Of a DNA stretch of 64,000 nt, positions 23,005-33,525 are shown one piece after another. Position numbers and translations under genes: made by a program. The notes below the pieces were generated by a model. That model saw nothing but the letters and a program-made list of their open reading frames with translations. It was not told the origin of the DNA and did not search any database. Position 1 is the first letter of the stretch. Each line of letters opens with the position of its first letter. Source of the stretch: Nymphalis io (Eukaryota > Arthropoda > Insecta > Lepidoptera > Nymphalidae); assembly GCF_905147045.1 (NCBI RefSeq), contig NC_065897.1, positions 9,625,001 through 9,689,000 of the forward strand, in the 5' to 3' direction.

Positions 23005-23678
23005 TTATGATAAATAAGCATCTTTTTTATACAGAACATGTATTTATATTAATATTTTTAAATCTATTAGGTTTAAAAATGACGTATAAGGTTTTTTTAT
23101 AGGCCTTATTTATTTAAATCCAATAAAATATATCTATGATATTTTATCCCAAGATAAATAAAGCAAGAACCATTCAACTGCTCATTACGAGCACACGATC
23201 TCTCAAGTTTTTCTATTTAGACAATTAATTTAATTTCTTCATAAAACTGTAATTTCGATGTCACCGTATAATGGATCGCAGTCTGAACTTCGAGGCAAAA
23301 TTTAATATTATGTTCAACGATCTCCTTGGTAGGAGAAATGTATAAAAGGTAAAAAATTGTGGTACGATTGTCGTGAGGCAAAGAATAATAGTGAAAAAGT
23401 CACGGAGCGTTTTGTCTAGACAAGAGATGACAAGTAAGAGACTCGCACAGTGAAACTAAGTCGATGTTATTACATTTTGATGAGTTGTTGACAATGTTTT
23501 TTTTCACTTTTTACATTTGTCCAATTCTAATAAATCTTATTGAAAAATTGTTCATCTTTTAAGCTTTTATGAATTTACCTAGAATACAGATTCTTGTTCT
23601 CTTTGGATTATTTCGAACAAGGGTATGCTGAAGATATATATGCAAATGATTGATATACAATGCATTATTTTTTAACGA

Positions 23679-23964
23679 GCCGAGATGGCCTAGTGGTTAG
23701 AACGCGTGAATCTTAACCGATGATCGTGGGTTCAAACCCGGGTAAGCACCACTGAATTTTCATGTGCTTAATTTGCGATTATAATTCATCTCGTGCTTGA
23801 CGGTGAACCTGCATGTGTCCAATTTCATTAAAATTATGTCACATGTGTATTCTACCAACCCGCATTGGAGCAGCGTGGTGGAATAAGCTCTAAACCTTCT
23901 CCTCAAAAAGGGAGAGGAGGCCTTAGCCCAGTATTGGGACATTAACAGGCTGTTACTGTTACTG
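23679..23964 (+). repeat. SINE-A, full length (unit 1)
   Basis: It has an intact tRNA-like head (CCTAGTGGTTAGAA A box, GGTTCAAAC B box), the core, and the CTTCTCCTCAAAAAGGGAGAGG...GGGACATTAACAGGCTGTTACTG 3' end. It lacks about 17 bp of the family consensus (the GGAAAACATCGTGAGGA area, present at 35493-35793). Confidence 0.9.
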
Positions 23965-24051
23965 TATTTTTTAATGAATATATATAGATATATTAAAATA
24001 ATATATAGGGAAGGAATGCAAAAATTTAAACTTTAAGAAAATTATTTTTAG

Positions 24052-24129
24052 AAATGTTTACATCAATGGGGATGGTAATAAATGGGCCCATTCTATCCAT
24101 TACTACACTCCCCATTGATGTAAACATTT
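24052..24129. repeat. Hairpin with 21-bp perfect arms (unit 1)
   Basis: The arms 24052-24072 and 24109-24129 are perfect complements (left arm AAATGTTTACATCAATGGGG plus A). The 36-nt loop can pair partly further in and contains the palindrome AATGGGCCCATT. Its size, about 78 nt, resembles a small foldback element or a precursor-like hairpin. Confidence 0.9.
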
Positions 24130-24660
24130 GATGACAGAGGTTCTGTTGTTCTATTTATATATTATACTTTATTAATGATTTTACATTTTGTCACCGAATA
24201 CGAGATACATTATATACAAGTTATTTAAATGACATAAAGTTCAAGTGTTCTAACCAGTCCACCATCTTGGTTCTAATTATATTTTGTAAGTACACTTCAT
24301 TGAACATTGGATTTAAGTAAATAAAATTTGTCATTTATATCCAAAGAGGCAGCCCATTATGTAAATCCTTTACTTTGAACAAGTACATTAACGAGCTATC
24401 GCTTATCTTTTATGATCTAAGTTAAAGCTTTTATTTCATCAATGAAACATTATAAAACACGAATATTCTTAAACTTTCAATAGTTGAACTACACATTAAA
24501 GATTACAAATTAATTCCATGTAAGTTGGTATAAAAAATAATTAACAAATATCAACAAGTTCTTTAATTCTGAAATATTAACCAGTTCAGCAATTCTCTTC
24601 AATTGTCAACATGAGAGTAATAAATTAAAATCTTGAATGAATTAGTGTACACAAATGCTA

Positions 24661-24876
24661 GCCGAGATGGCATAGTGGTTAGAACGCGTGAATCTTAACC
24701 GATGATCGTGGGTTCAAACCCGGGTAAGCACCACTGAATTTTCATGTGCTTAATTTGCGATTATAATTCATCTCGTGCTTGACGGTGAACCTGCATGTGT
24801 CCAATTTCATTAAAATTATGTCACATGTGTATTCTACCAACCCGCATTGGAGCAGCGTGGTGGAATAAGCTCTAAA
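24661..24876 (+). repeat. SINE-A, 3'-truncated (unit 2)
   Basis: Duplicate of 22789-23004 at an offset of 1,872 bp, with the same abrupt end after AAGCTCTAAA. Confidence 0.85.
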
Positions 24877-25550
24877 TTATGATAAATAAGCATCTTTTTT
24901 ATACAGAACATGTATTTATATTAATATTTTTAAATCTATTAGGTTTAAAAATGACGTATAAGGTTTTTTTATAGGCCTTATTTATTTAAATCCAATAAAA
25001 TATATCTATGATATTTTATCCCAAGATAAATAAAGCAAGAACCATTCAACTGCTCATTACGAGCACACGATCTCTCAAGTTTTTCTATTTAGACAATTAA
25101 TTTAATTTCTTCATAAAACTGTAATTTCGATGTCACCGTATAATGGATCGCAGTCTGAACTTCGAGGCAAAATTTAATATTATGTTCAACGATCTCCTTG
25201 GTAGGAGAAATGTATAAAAGGTAAAAAATTGTGGTACGATTGTCGTGAGGCAAAGAATAATAGTGAAAAAGTCACGGAGCGTTTTGTCTAGACAAGAGAT
25301 GACAAGTAAGAGACTCGCACAGTGAAACTAAGTCGATGTTATTACATTTTGATGAGTTGTTGACAATGTTTTTTTTCACTTTTTACATTTGTCCAATTCT
25401 AATAAATCTTATTGAAAAATTGTTCATCTTTTAAGCTTTTATGAATTTACCTAGAATACAGATTCTTGTTCTCTTTGGATTATTTCGAACAAGGGTATGC
25501 TGAAGATATATATGCAAATGATTGATATACAATGCATTATTTTTTAACGA

Positions 25551-25836
25551 GCCGAGATGGCCTAGTGGTTAGAACGCGTGAATCTTAACCGATGATCGTG
25601 GGTTCAAACCCGGGTAAGCACCACTGAATTTTCATGTGCTTAATTTGCGATTATAATTCATCTCGTGCTTGACGGTGAACCTGCATGTGTCCAATTTCAT
25701 TAAAATTATGTCACATGTGTATTCTACCAACCCGCATTGGAGCAGCGTGGTGGAATAAGCTCTAAACCTTCTCCTCAAAAAGGGAGAGGAGGCCTTAGCC
25801 CAGTATTGGGACATTAACAGGCTGTTACTGTTACTG
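25551..25836 (+). repeat. SINE-A, full length (unit 2)
   Basis: Duplicate of 23679-23964 at an offset of 1,872 bp, with the same private deletion. Confidence 0.9.
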
Positions 25837-25923
25837 TATTTTTTAATGAATATATATAGATATATTAAAATAATATATAGGGAAGGAATGCAAAAATTTA
25901 AACTTTAAGAAAATTATTTTTAG

Positions 25924-26001
25924 AAATGTTTACATCAATGGGGATGGTAATAAATGGGCCCATTCTATCCATTACTACACTCCCCATTGATGTAAACATT
26001 T
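25924..26001. repeat. Hairpin with 21-bp perfect arms (unit 2)
   Basis: Duplicate of the hairpin at 24052-24129; arms 25924-25944 and 25981-26001. Confidence 0.9.
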
Positions 26002-26060
26002 GATGACAGAGGTTCTGTTGTTCTATTTATATATTATACTTTATTAATGATTTTACATTT

Positions 26061-27090
26061 ATTACCATCAAATGAATGATTTAGGCACGCATAACAAACA
26101 AACATGCAAATATTTTTGTTTATTAGGAAAATAATGTCATGGAATTATATTTTTGCAATAGCTTATAAACATATCAGTCGCATGTTCCTCGAGCGTCCGT
26201 CACCGACTCGACATAGAGCCCGGCAAACAGCCTCCGCCCACGATAAAACATACTATATATACTACTAGCCACTACCACTCAATTTCCGTGTGGAAAACGG
26301 TACTAACAGTAAGCTATCATCGAACACTTCGATATTGATATGGATTCCTTTAAATTTATTCTTTGCTTTAATTTTCTTTTGTACATGCAGGTTAACTCAC
26401 GATGTTTTCATTTACCTTTCAAATCTTCATAGAACGCCGTAAAGCTTTTAACTAATTAAAAGTGAATAATTGAAGCTTTGCTATCAATATTTAGTCCCTA
26501 ATTTTGATCGTCTTAGAAAAACGCTTATACTAATGTATAAAAATATACAAATAAAATTCACTTTTAATCGATACAATTATATATACTTTTATAAAACGAA
26601 ATACGAAAGAGAATGATAGCTAATTATTAAATTACAACTCATACGAAACACTGTCCATATAGTCGAATAAGCTGTCATGTGAGTCATATAGCTGATAATA
26701 TTTTATTGACATTTTATTAAATGAATACAACGATATATCGCACGTTTATCGTATAGATCGCTGTCGAAATAGACACGTTCGGCCGGCGTCGCTCTTGAAA
26801 TGTGACAGGTCGATATGTTTTGGTACAGTCGCATGTCGGAACTCACTGGAAACAATGCCACGACCAACTGATATCCGTCCATGTGTTTATATACCAATCG
26901 TATTTATACTATATGTACACATTTCCATTGTTGAAGATGTGGCGTTGATAAAAATGTTTAAAAAATCCTTGTTAACTCTGTTCATTGCCTTTATCAAATC
27001 GATTTTGTATATTAAGTACTATAAAGTTCTATAAACATCCTAAACTATATCGTTCTGTTAGTAATTTTCCATAATACCTTTATATTTAAT
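26061..27090. other. Unique stretch
   Basis: Mixed-base patches at 26160-26330 and 26740-26880 lie in AT-rich DNA. Frames of 64 and 79 codons overlap the second patch on opposite strands and neither looks like a protein. No repeat is recognised. Confidence 0.3.
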
Positions 27091-27570
27091 ACAATGTCCT
27101 CTAGACCAATTACGGCTTGAGTGTCGCCGGGGCCAGGGGGTCTCTGTACCCCGAGTACCCCCTAGGATTTGGAGGCCCGCAGAAGCGGGCCAACCGTCGG
27201 GACGCCACGGTAGTATGCGCAAGCGATCCCGTCACGTCCCCCGACAAGATGGAGTGGGTACCGCTGGTTTTTTAGTGGGTATTCCGGCGCCTTCAGCGCC
27301 GGCGAGTCCCACATACCCCCCCACCTCATGTCGGGGAAACACATAAATGTGTTTTTCCAGCGAGAAAAAAAAAAAAAAAAAAGACCAATTACGGCTACGA
27401 CCAACCAATCTCAAGAGAGATTAGCCATCTACGCAGTAGATATTATAGTGCACAAGTGTGTGCGCAAATACAGGTGCACTCTCTATTCCCTAACTCTCAT
27501 AATCCGATGGGACGGCAATCCGACACGACCGGAAAGAGTTGAAGCGCAGGACCAACGGCTTTACGTGCTT
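27091..27570 (-). repeat. SINE-C, interrupted by a GC-rich LINE end
   Basis: The SINE-C tail (ACAATGTCCTCTAGACC) lies at 27091-27117 and its body at 27382-27570 (TCAAGAGAGATTAGCC, GTGCACTCTCTATTCCCTAACTC, GACGGCAATCCGACACGACC). The GC-rich element at 27118-27381 lies between. The head part of the SINE is missing. Confidence 0.85.
27118..27381 (+). mobile_element. GC-rich non-LTR retrotransposon 3' end with 15-bp target-site duplication
   Basis: A 264-bp block, much richer in G and C than anything else in the window, ends in a long A-run (27365-27381). It is flanked by the perfect 15-bp direct repeat AGACCAATTACGGCT (27103-27117 and 27382-27396), which is SINE-C sequence. It contains the stem-forming GGCGCCTTCAGCGCC and GAGGCCCGCAGAAGCGGGCC words. 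This is the 3' UTR of a 5'-truncated LINE; I cannot name the clade with certainty. Frames across it are not genes. Confidence 0.85.
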
Positions 27571-27643
27571 ATATATTTAATATAGGTAGATAGACAAATA
27601 ATAATTCAACAATTTAGTTATCTAAGTTACTTGATTGTCAAAA

Positions 27644-27695
27644 AAGAGTAACTATCGAGTTTCTTACCGGTTCTTCTCCTTAAAATCTACATTAA
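27644..27695 (+). repeat. Family F retroposon fragment
   Basis: GAGTAACTATCGAGTTTCTTACCGGTTCTTCTCC matches the 3' region also present at 42117 and, reversed, at 43009. Only a short piece survives. Confidence 0.5.
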
Positions 27696-27699
27696 CCTT

Positions 27700-28185
27700 A
27701 CTTATAAGCGTTTAGGTAAACATTGATATTTCTCATCAGACATGATAAAAAAAAATTAGTTTATTAATAATAATTGCTTATTACCTCATACAAATGTTTA
27801 TAACAAATTATTTTAACCAAAACTGAACTTCTCGGATATTAAAATTTGCTGACGCACCACAACAACAAGTACTCGTGTACAATTTGTCAAACAATCGCAC
27901 ACAATGTGCCTCGCTTGTTTATGTAAAACTAAGCCGTATTGTGTGCTAATGAAAGTCAAATTAGCGTGTACGTTTATGTATTTAATACATACTATATCAA
28001 TATTGTGCCCGTCTGCGGCTTATCGGAACCTTTGTTTATATGTACCTAGGTGACTACACATTGTTCTAACGCGTCCGACCGTGACTTAAGTTATGTGTTT
28101 TATAAGTCCTGTAAAGCCGATTGCCACAGAATGAGTCAACTCTGACGTGTCTGACGTGTGGTATAAGTACCTGTCTTATATTGAG
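27700..28185. other. AT-rich unique stretch
   Basis: Nothing is recognised in this stretch. Confidence 0.35.
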
Positions 28186-28189
28186 GTCC

Positions 28190-28540
28190 TCAACTATTAA
28201 TATCAAACATTTCGATCGGTTCAGTTGTCGAGACGACAGACAAACAGCGTTAATTTCCTATCATATAATATTAGCGCTTTATCCACGGCTTTGCTCGTGT
28301 CATCATTTAGAATTGCTATTTTTCAATTTCCATAACTGTTCAGAAATTAAGGATTTGCATACCAGTTATCACTTTAGGGGGCTCCATTTTCAAAAATACT
28401 TTATTAGTGCTAACGTACTGTATAAAAATAACCGTAAGCTAATTTTCATGGACATATCAACGCTCAGCAGGAGTTTGGGCTGTGCGTTAATATATGTCAG
28501 TCAGTCAATCAATTACTCCTTTATAGATAATATCTATATG
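28190..28540. repeat. Degraded interspersed repeat (Helitron-like words)
   Basis: ATTTCGATCGGTTCAGTTGTCGAGACGACAGACAAACAGCG and TTTATCCACGGCTTTGCTCGTG resemble the 'caaaatcggttcag...gacagacagac...gcttcgctcgtgt' text of common lepidopteran repeats. The 140-codon plus frame here opens at TTG and is a translation of this repeat. Confidence 0.35.
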
Positions 28541-28544
28541 TAAT

Positions 28545-29084
28545 TTGTGTAACTTGCTAGACTTGAAAAATATCAGTTGCAAGTTCGAGACTAAAATATG
28601 TTCTATCAATTCGTATCTAAATGAAGCAATCCCGATAATATCAAAGAAATAAAAAAACGAGCGAAACATGGCGCTTGTTTAAATACATAACAGAAATAAA
28701 TAATGCCGTGATACTAATCGCGACATTTGAACAGTTGTAACGCTTTAATTTAGAGTCGCATCAACCTTTTAAAATGTTAATACAATAGCGTTCTTTCGCA
28801 ATTTTATAATAAAATGAAACAAAAGAAAAACATTCTTTACATTGTTCTTTATTCAGTTAAGCCTTACGGATTGTAGTTTTTTCACCTAAGGGTTTTAAAT
28901 TTATATTCTTTCTAGAAATAAATTGAAAATAATTAAAAATATATTTGAATTGATATTTTAGATTTTTATGAATAATTTTAATTAATAAAAGAAGAAACGA
29001 ATGATATTTTACCTTAAGTTGAACAAAGTTAAATTGGATAGTAATTTTTTAAGATTCTTCAATTGCTTAACGTTTTTTTTTCAG
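28545..29084. other. AT-rich unique stretch
   Basis: Nothing is recognised in this stretch. Confidence 0.35.
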
Positions 29085-29086
29085 AC

Positions 29087-29205
29087 CCGATGGCACTCGC
29101 TGTAGCCATTGACAGCCCGGAATATAATAAAACTAAGTGTTGCTGTTTGGCGACAGAAAACGTGATGAGTGGGTGGTACCTACCCAAACCGCAACATCTA
29201 AAATG
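29087..29205 (-). repeat. SINE-B-like fragment
   Basis: AAGTGTTGCTGTTTGGCGACAG and GTGATGAGTGGGTGGTACCTACCCAAACC are reverse SINE-B head; the rest is lost or replaced. Confidence 0.5.
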
Positions 29206-29438
29206 ATTTATATTGTATTAATTCCTTCATTATTACATTATTGTCACACCACCCAATGGGGTGGCTCTATTCTCTGCTAGAAATTACTCAGCACACATAA
29301 ATGTCCCAATAACACTGCCAAAATGAAAAGCAAAAAAATGTATATAATCAAAATGAACGCCGCTAGTTTTATTTTGTTGGGTAATCTATATATGAGCAAA
29401 TAAAAATGCTTTTTTGTGTGTTTATGCTGTATGCTGTA

Positions 29439-29730
29439 TTTTTTTTTTATAGAATAGGAAGGCGGACGAGCATATGGGTCACCTGATGGTAAGTGGTCAC
29501 CAAACGCCCTTAGACTTTGGCATTGTAAGAAATGTCAACCATCGCTTACATACCCAATACGCCACCAAACTTGGGAACTAAGATTTTATGTCCCTTGTGC
29601 CTATAATTACACTGGCTCACTCACCCTTCAAACCGGAACACAACAATATCAAGTATTGCTGTTTTGTGGTAGAATATCTGATGAGTGGGTGGTACCTACC
29701 CAGACGAGCTTGCACTAAGTCCTACCACCA
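29439..29730 (-). repeat. SINE-B, full length
   Basis: It runs from the T-run and TATAGAATAGGAAGGCGGAC to GACGAGCTTGCACTAAGTCCTACCACCA, the complete element reversed. It is among the least diverged copies. Confidence 0.85.
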
Positions 29731-29870
29731 GTGTATTAAGTATAGTTGTATATTGTATATATTAAGTTAAGTTGTGTATTAAGTAAATGATTTACGAATC
29801 GTATTGGTTAATTTCTACAAGTAATTTAAACGTTTGAAACACACCGCATGTTAGAGTAATTAAAAAATAA

Positions 29871-29990
29871 GATGCAATAACGTAACGGTCCGAATAGCGA
29901 AAAGTCGCAATCTTGATGCCTTGGGTTGTCGTCCTCACTCCTAGTACGAGCTTAACCCTCAAGTTGAGGGGTATATATAACTAATTCCTC
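29871..29990 (+). repeat. SINE-E head fragment
   Basis: CAATAACGTAACGGTCCG, AAAGTCGCAATCTTGATGCC and TTGGGTTGTCGTCCTCACTCC match the tRNA-like SINE-E head at 21375 in diverged form. Confidence 0.5.
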
Positions 29991-30115
29991 AAAGCGAGCA
30001 TCGTTAATGTTCTCTTTTTCTTTTAAATTACTCGGTTTGAAAATTTCAAAATTCGAATTGACATCGGTTTGTTAGTTTTGTTAATTTGTAAGTTGTATAT
30101 AATAATATATAATAT

Positions 30116-30242
30116 ACTAGCTACCCGTACTGAAACCGCACGCGTCAAATGAGCGTCAAAATAAAATATGTTCAGTGGTGAAAACCGCATGAAAATTCAG
30201 ACAGACATACAGGCTGGGCTGGGCACTTTCTTTTATAATATG
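30116..30242 (-). mobile_element. Helitron-like nonautonomous fragment
   Basis: ACTAGCTACCCGTACTGAAACCGCACGCGTC, AGACAGACATACAG and a TTATAATATG end are, in reverse, the 'gcgaagccgcgggcgggtagctagt' type of element whose CTAGT end fits Helitrons. The assignment rests on family memory and the end only. Confidence 0.4.
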
Positions 30243-30660
30243 TAATGTTCTACAATATAAAGAAACTTAATCAAATAAACTTATATTTCACTAATATTAA
30301 ATGTATCAAATAAACATTGTACTTAAAATCAAATAAAACAACGCGAAAATTGATTTATATCATGAAAATTTACATTTATCCAACAAATAAGACGTTCATT
30401 ACACCTCCATCTAATTTTTAGTACATTATCGGGCTAGTGCACATGTAATTCACATGAATACGTTATCTAGACATGAGCCGAGCTTTTAAAAGTGTATAAA
30501 TAACGCTTTATCAGAACGCCCGCCGTGTATTTTATAGCGTAAATAACTTTTTGTATACAACTAAATATTATTGAAATATTTTTTATCTATGTAAAATGTT
30601 TTCCTTTTAACTTTTAAATGAAATTTATATTCATAATTTTTATACAAAAAATAAATTGGT
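30243..30660. other. AT-rich unique stretch
   Basis: A slightly mixed-base patch lies at 30430-30540; nothing is recognised. Confidence 0.3.
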
Positions 30661-30870
30661 GTCTATTGCTGGACAAAGACCTCAGCTATTAAGGATAAGG
30701 CTACTCATATGGGTCAGAATTTTATGCCACACAGGCAGGTTCACGATGTTTTCCATTAAACAAAATGCATTATTATAAGCACAAAAAACTCAGTATTCCT
30801 TGGCTGGATTTGAACCTGCTACTTTTAGTTAAGATCCACGTGTTTTATAAACTATATATATCTCGCCTCT
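30661..30870 (-). repeat. SINE-A, diverged
   Basis: GTCTATTGCTGGACAAAGACCTC, CAGGTTCACGATGTTTTCC and GGCTGGATTTGAACCTGC follow the reverse SINE-A order with strong decay and a central deletion. Confidence 0.6.
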
Positions 30871-31213
30871 AAATTTTCATACATGTAAATATTGTATAAA
30901 TTGAAAACATTACGTATATTTTATTCAGAGTAGCTTATCGCGTTTTACATACGTAAGGCCACAGATAAAAAATCACTCACTTCGCTAATGTTTCATTGTT
31001 TATTCAAAGATATATTATGGAATATAATAATAGAATTGTAAAAGACTGTTGTTATTACATATAAGGATTTGAAAAGTTTAATTTTATAGAGGATGTTGCT
31101 ATCGATAAATAAACCAAAAACATTATATGTATATTTATATGTTATTCATGCATAGACACGCTTACACCTGAGTTTTTTTTTATTCAGAAATGTATCGCCT
31201 ATTAAGCTTATAA

Positions 31214-31487
31214 ATATCCCATTGCTAGGATAAGTTTACCTCTCTAAGGCTAAGTTGACGAATACACAGGTGGCAGATTTTTATTTTACACTTGCAGGTT
31301 TCCTTACAATGTTTTCCTTCACCGATATAACCGAATAAAAAAATAATTACAAACACAAATTACGCAATGAATATAAGTATATATAATAATGAATATAAGA
31401 ATAATAGTGAAAATTCAGTTGTGTTTGCCTGCGATCGAACCCGCAATTAATAATAACCACTTTAACCACTGAGACATCTCGGCTTTA
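31214..31487 (-). repeat. SINE-A, diverged full-length copy with AT insertion
   Basis: AATATCCCATTGCTAGG, CTTGCAGGTTTCCTTACAATGTTTTCCTTCACCG, GTGTTTGCCTGCGATCGAACCCG and CACTGAGACATCTCGGC give the whole element reversed. A short ATATAAG-type expansion sits inside. Confidence 0.7.
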
Positions 31488-32064
31488 TAGGTTGCCAGAC
31501 GTTAATCAAGAAACTTTATATCCACGTCTACGTTAACTATAGTAACTAACAGAGCAGCTAACAGCAATGGAGTCTTAGTAATAAAACATTCAGAAAATAT
31601 TTTTACTTAACAAGAAAGGAATTCAAATTGAAAAGCTGCCTGCGAAACATAGACAGTACATAAATAATACTTAATAAAAAGATGCGGACGTACGCTGTAC
31701 TTTTATACCTAACTTTCATTGTATGGTGGAGACAAAGACGACGCCGTAGGGTGAAGGCACACCGTAGTAAAAATAAAGATAATTAGTAAAGGCACTGCTT
31801 CCGGACAGCTGCCAGTTACACCTGGGTTCGGTGAAAGGGTTCAGTGAATAATATACAAAATATTGTATTCTAGCTCATCTGATATAGACGTCCAGCCGGC
31901 GCTTGTGAAATTTTATGTCAATAAGCAGGTGAATCATAATTACAACACTTGTTTTTGTATCATCGTAATATTATCAATTTGATCTTTATTAATATAAGTT
32001 AATATTTTTTTGTTCAATTTTTATTATATTTAAATATGTATTTACAAAAAAAGTAACAAAGCCA
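31488..32064. other. Unique stretch with a small basic ORF
   Basis: A 34-codon ATG frame at 31682-31786 (+) begins MRTYAVLLYLTFIVWWRQRR: a hydrophobic start followed by an arginine-rich end. It lies in a mixed-base patch. There is no homology or splice evidence to call it a gene; the remaining DNA is AT-rich. Confidence 0.2.
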
Positions 32065-32215
32065 CTGATTTAAGACTTCCTCTCATTTGAGGAGAAAGTT
32101 TGGAGCTTATCCGCTTCTCTAATCCGGATTGCACACACAAGTGACACAATTTCCTTCGGGATTCAACACGCAATCATCAATTAAAATTCTCGTATTCTAA
32201 CCACTCGGCATCTAT
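32065..32215 (-). repeat. SINE-A fragment
   Basis: TCATTTGAGGAGAAAGTTTGGAGCTTATCC and, further on, TTCTCGTATTCTAACCACTCGGCATC are the 3' part and head of reverse SINE-A with the core deleted. Confidence 0.6.
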
Positions 32216-32416
32216 TAAAATAAATAAATTTAAATTAATAAAAATTTACCCTAACTTTTAAGCTATACTATTTTCAATTATTTATTTATACGATATAATT
32301 AATATTCATGTTTTAACTTCACAATCTATGCTTTTTTGCGTATTATAAGGAGTAATGTAACAATAACATTATTTACGTTACGTCTTAACAAATCGAATAT
32401 TACGCGTTCCGATAAC

Positions 32417-32781
32417 AATAATGTCCTCCAGACCGATTTCGGCCACGGCGGCCAATCACAAGAGAGATTAGCCAACTACGCAGGAGATATTATAGTGCAC
32501 AAGTGTGTGCTCAAACATAGGTGCACTCTCTATTCCCTAACTCTCATAATCCGATGGCAATCCGACGCGACCGGAAAGTGTTCAGGCGCAAGACCAACGG
32601 CTTTACGTGCTGTCCGAGGCATGGGAGTGTCCACACTTTCAACTTCCAGAATCCGGGCTGCTACTGAGAATTTTCTGACAGAAAAATCCAATAACTTTTT
32701 ATTGGCCCGACCTGGGAATTGAACCCAGGACCTCCGCGTCTGCGGCCTTACATCAAGCCACTAGACCAACGAGGCAGACAG
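32417..32781 (-). mobile_element. SINE-C, full length, with 15-bp target-site duplication
   Basis: It is complete from the (AAT)n tail and GTCCTCCAGACCGATTTCGG to the tRNA-like head (GAACCCAGGACCTCCGCG, CCACTAGACCAACGAGGC). It is flanked by a perfect 15-bp direct repeat ACGCGTTCCGATAAC (32402-32416 and 32782-32796), so it is a clean retroposition event and a good reference for the family. The 128-codon frame across it is a SINE translation. Confidence 0.95.
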
Positions 32782-32799
32782 ACGCGTTCCGATAACGTG

Positions 32800-33380
32800 T
32801 TCAAAAGAACATCAATTATAAGGATCGTGAGAACGAGTCACGTGAAATATACATTTATGTAATTATTCGATAGCAAGAAAATTATCTTCTTATCACAACC
32901 GATTCCAGATTAAAACTCATAAGGTTATAACGACGTGAGAGCGGAGACTTTTATATCATAAATGCGAATTATATTTGTAAGTAAAGTTCTGTCTTACAAA
33001 GTTCAAGGTATCATTAATGAGATAATAACACGTGTTTTTCCAATTAATTTGATTTATTTTATCTACATATAATAAGAAGTTCTATTTTTAATTGCGATAT
33101 AAAACAGATATATCTTTATTGCATTTGAAGTAGGTTAGGTTTGGAAAATATTTGTCAAATAAGCATTCTATTTCAATTAATAAATGATGGGTTTTTTAGT
33201 TACATAATTATAAATTTATTTCATAACAAAACGATACATTTCGTTTTGACTTAAACTGATAACTATTGTAATAGTAAAATATTTAAATTAGAAGTTTAAA
33301 ATTATCTCGTGTGGCTGTAATTTTTTTTTTTCAGCATCAGATTTTTTTTGTAAATTGTAACGGCACTAACCCCTACATTT
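32800..33380. other. AT-rich unique stretch
   Basis: Nothing is recognised in this stretch. Confidence 0.35.
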
Positions 33381-33384
33381 ACCG

Positions 33385-33525
33385 AACTTCTCTCAAAGGT
33401 TATCTAGGAGAGATTGATTTATGCGATAAGATCGCTTTTGATTTCATTTTTTTACTATATTACTCTGATGTGATCTGCTCCTTAGCCACTAAGCAATAAA
33501 GTATAAATAAATAAAGTCAGTAAAT
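33385..33525 (+). mobile_element. LINE 3' tail
   Basis: AGGTTATCTAGGAGAGATTGATTTATGCGATAAGATCGC and the CAATAAAGTATAAATAAATAAAG end are words I know from a lepidopteran LINE 3' UTR ('gagatcgctatttagcgataaggccgcc ... caataaagtataaataaataaa'). The 62-codon frame over it is not a gene. Confidence 0.5.

Larger units (their letters stand above)
22315..24186. repeat. Tandem duplication, unit 1 (1,872 bp)
   Basis: This unit repeats at 24187-26058 in direct orientation with a constant offset of 1,872 bp. By eye I found one difference (AAATTGG at about 22653 against AAGTTGG at 24525). The join carries about 2 bp of microhomology (TT). It contains a 3'-truncated SINE-A, AT-rich spacer, a full SINE-A and a hairpin. 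The two 60-codon minus frames at 23760-23942 and 25632-25814 are identical because of this duplication and are SINE translations. Confidence 0.95.
24187..26058. repeat. Tandem duplication, unit 2 (1,872 bp)
   Basis: Direct repeat of 22315-24186. Unit 2 carries the same SINE pair and hairpin. Sequence after 26060 (ATTACCATCA) is unique, and homology between the units ends there. Confidence 0.95.

Noticed and set aside
22315..26058. Two identical 60-aa proteins as a gene family
   Set aside because: The frames at 23760 and 25632 are SINE-A translations duplicated with the 1,872-bp unit.
27118..27381. CpG island promoter
   Set aside because: The GC-rich block ends in poly(A) and has a 15-bp target duplication, so it is a retroposon end.
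28121..28543. 140-codon open frame on the plus strand
   Set aside because: It opens at TTG, runs across a degraded interspersed repeat, and has no domain.
32336..32722. 128-codon plus-strand frame
   Set aside because: Translation of a SINE-C inserted in minus orientation.
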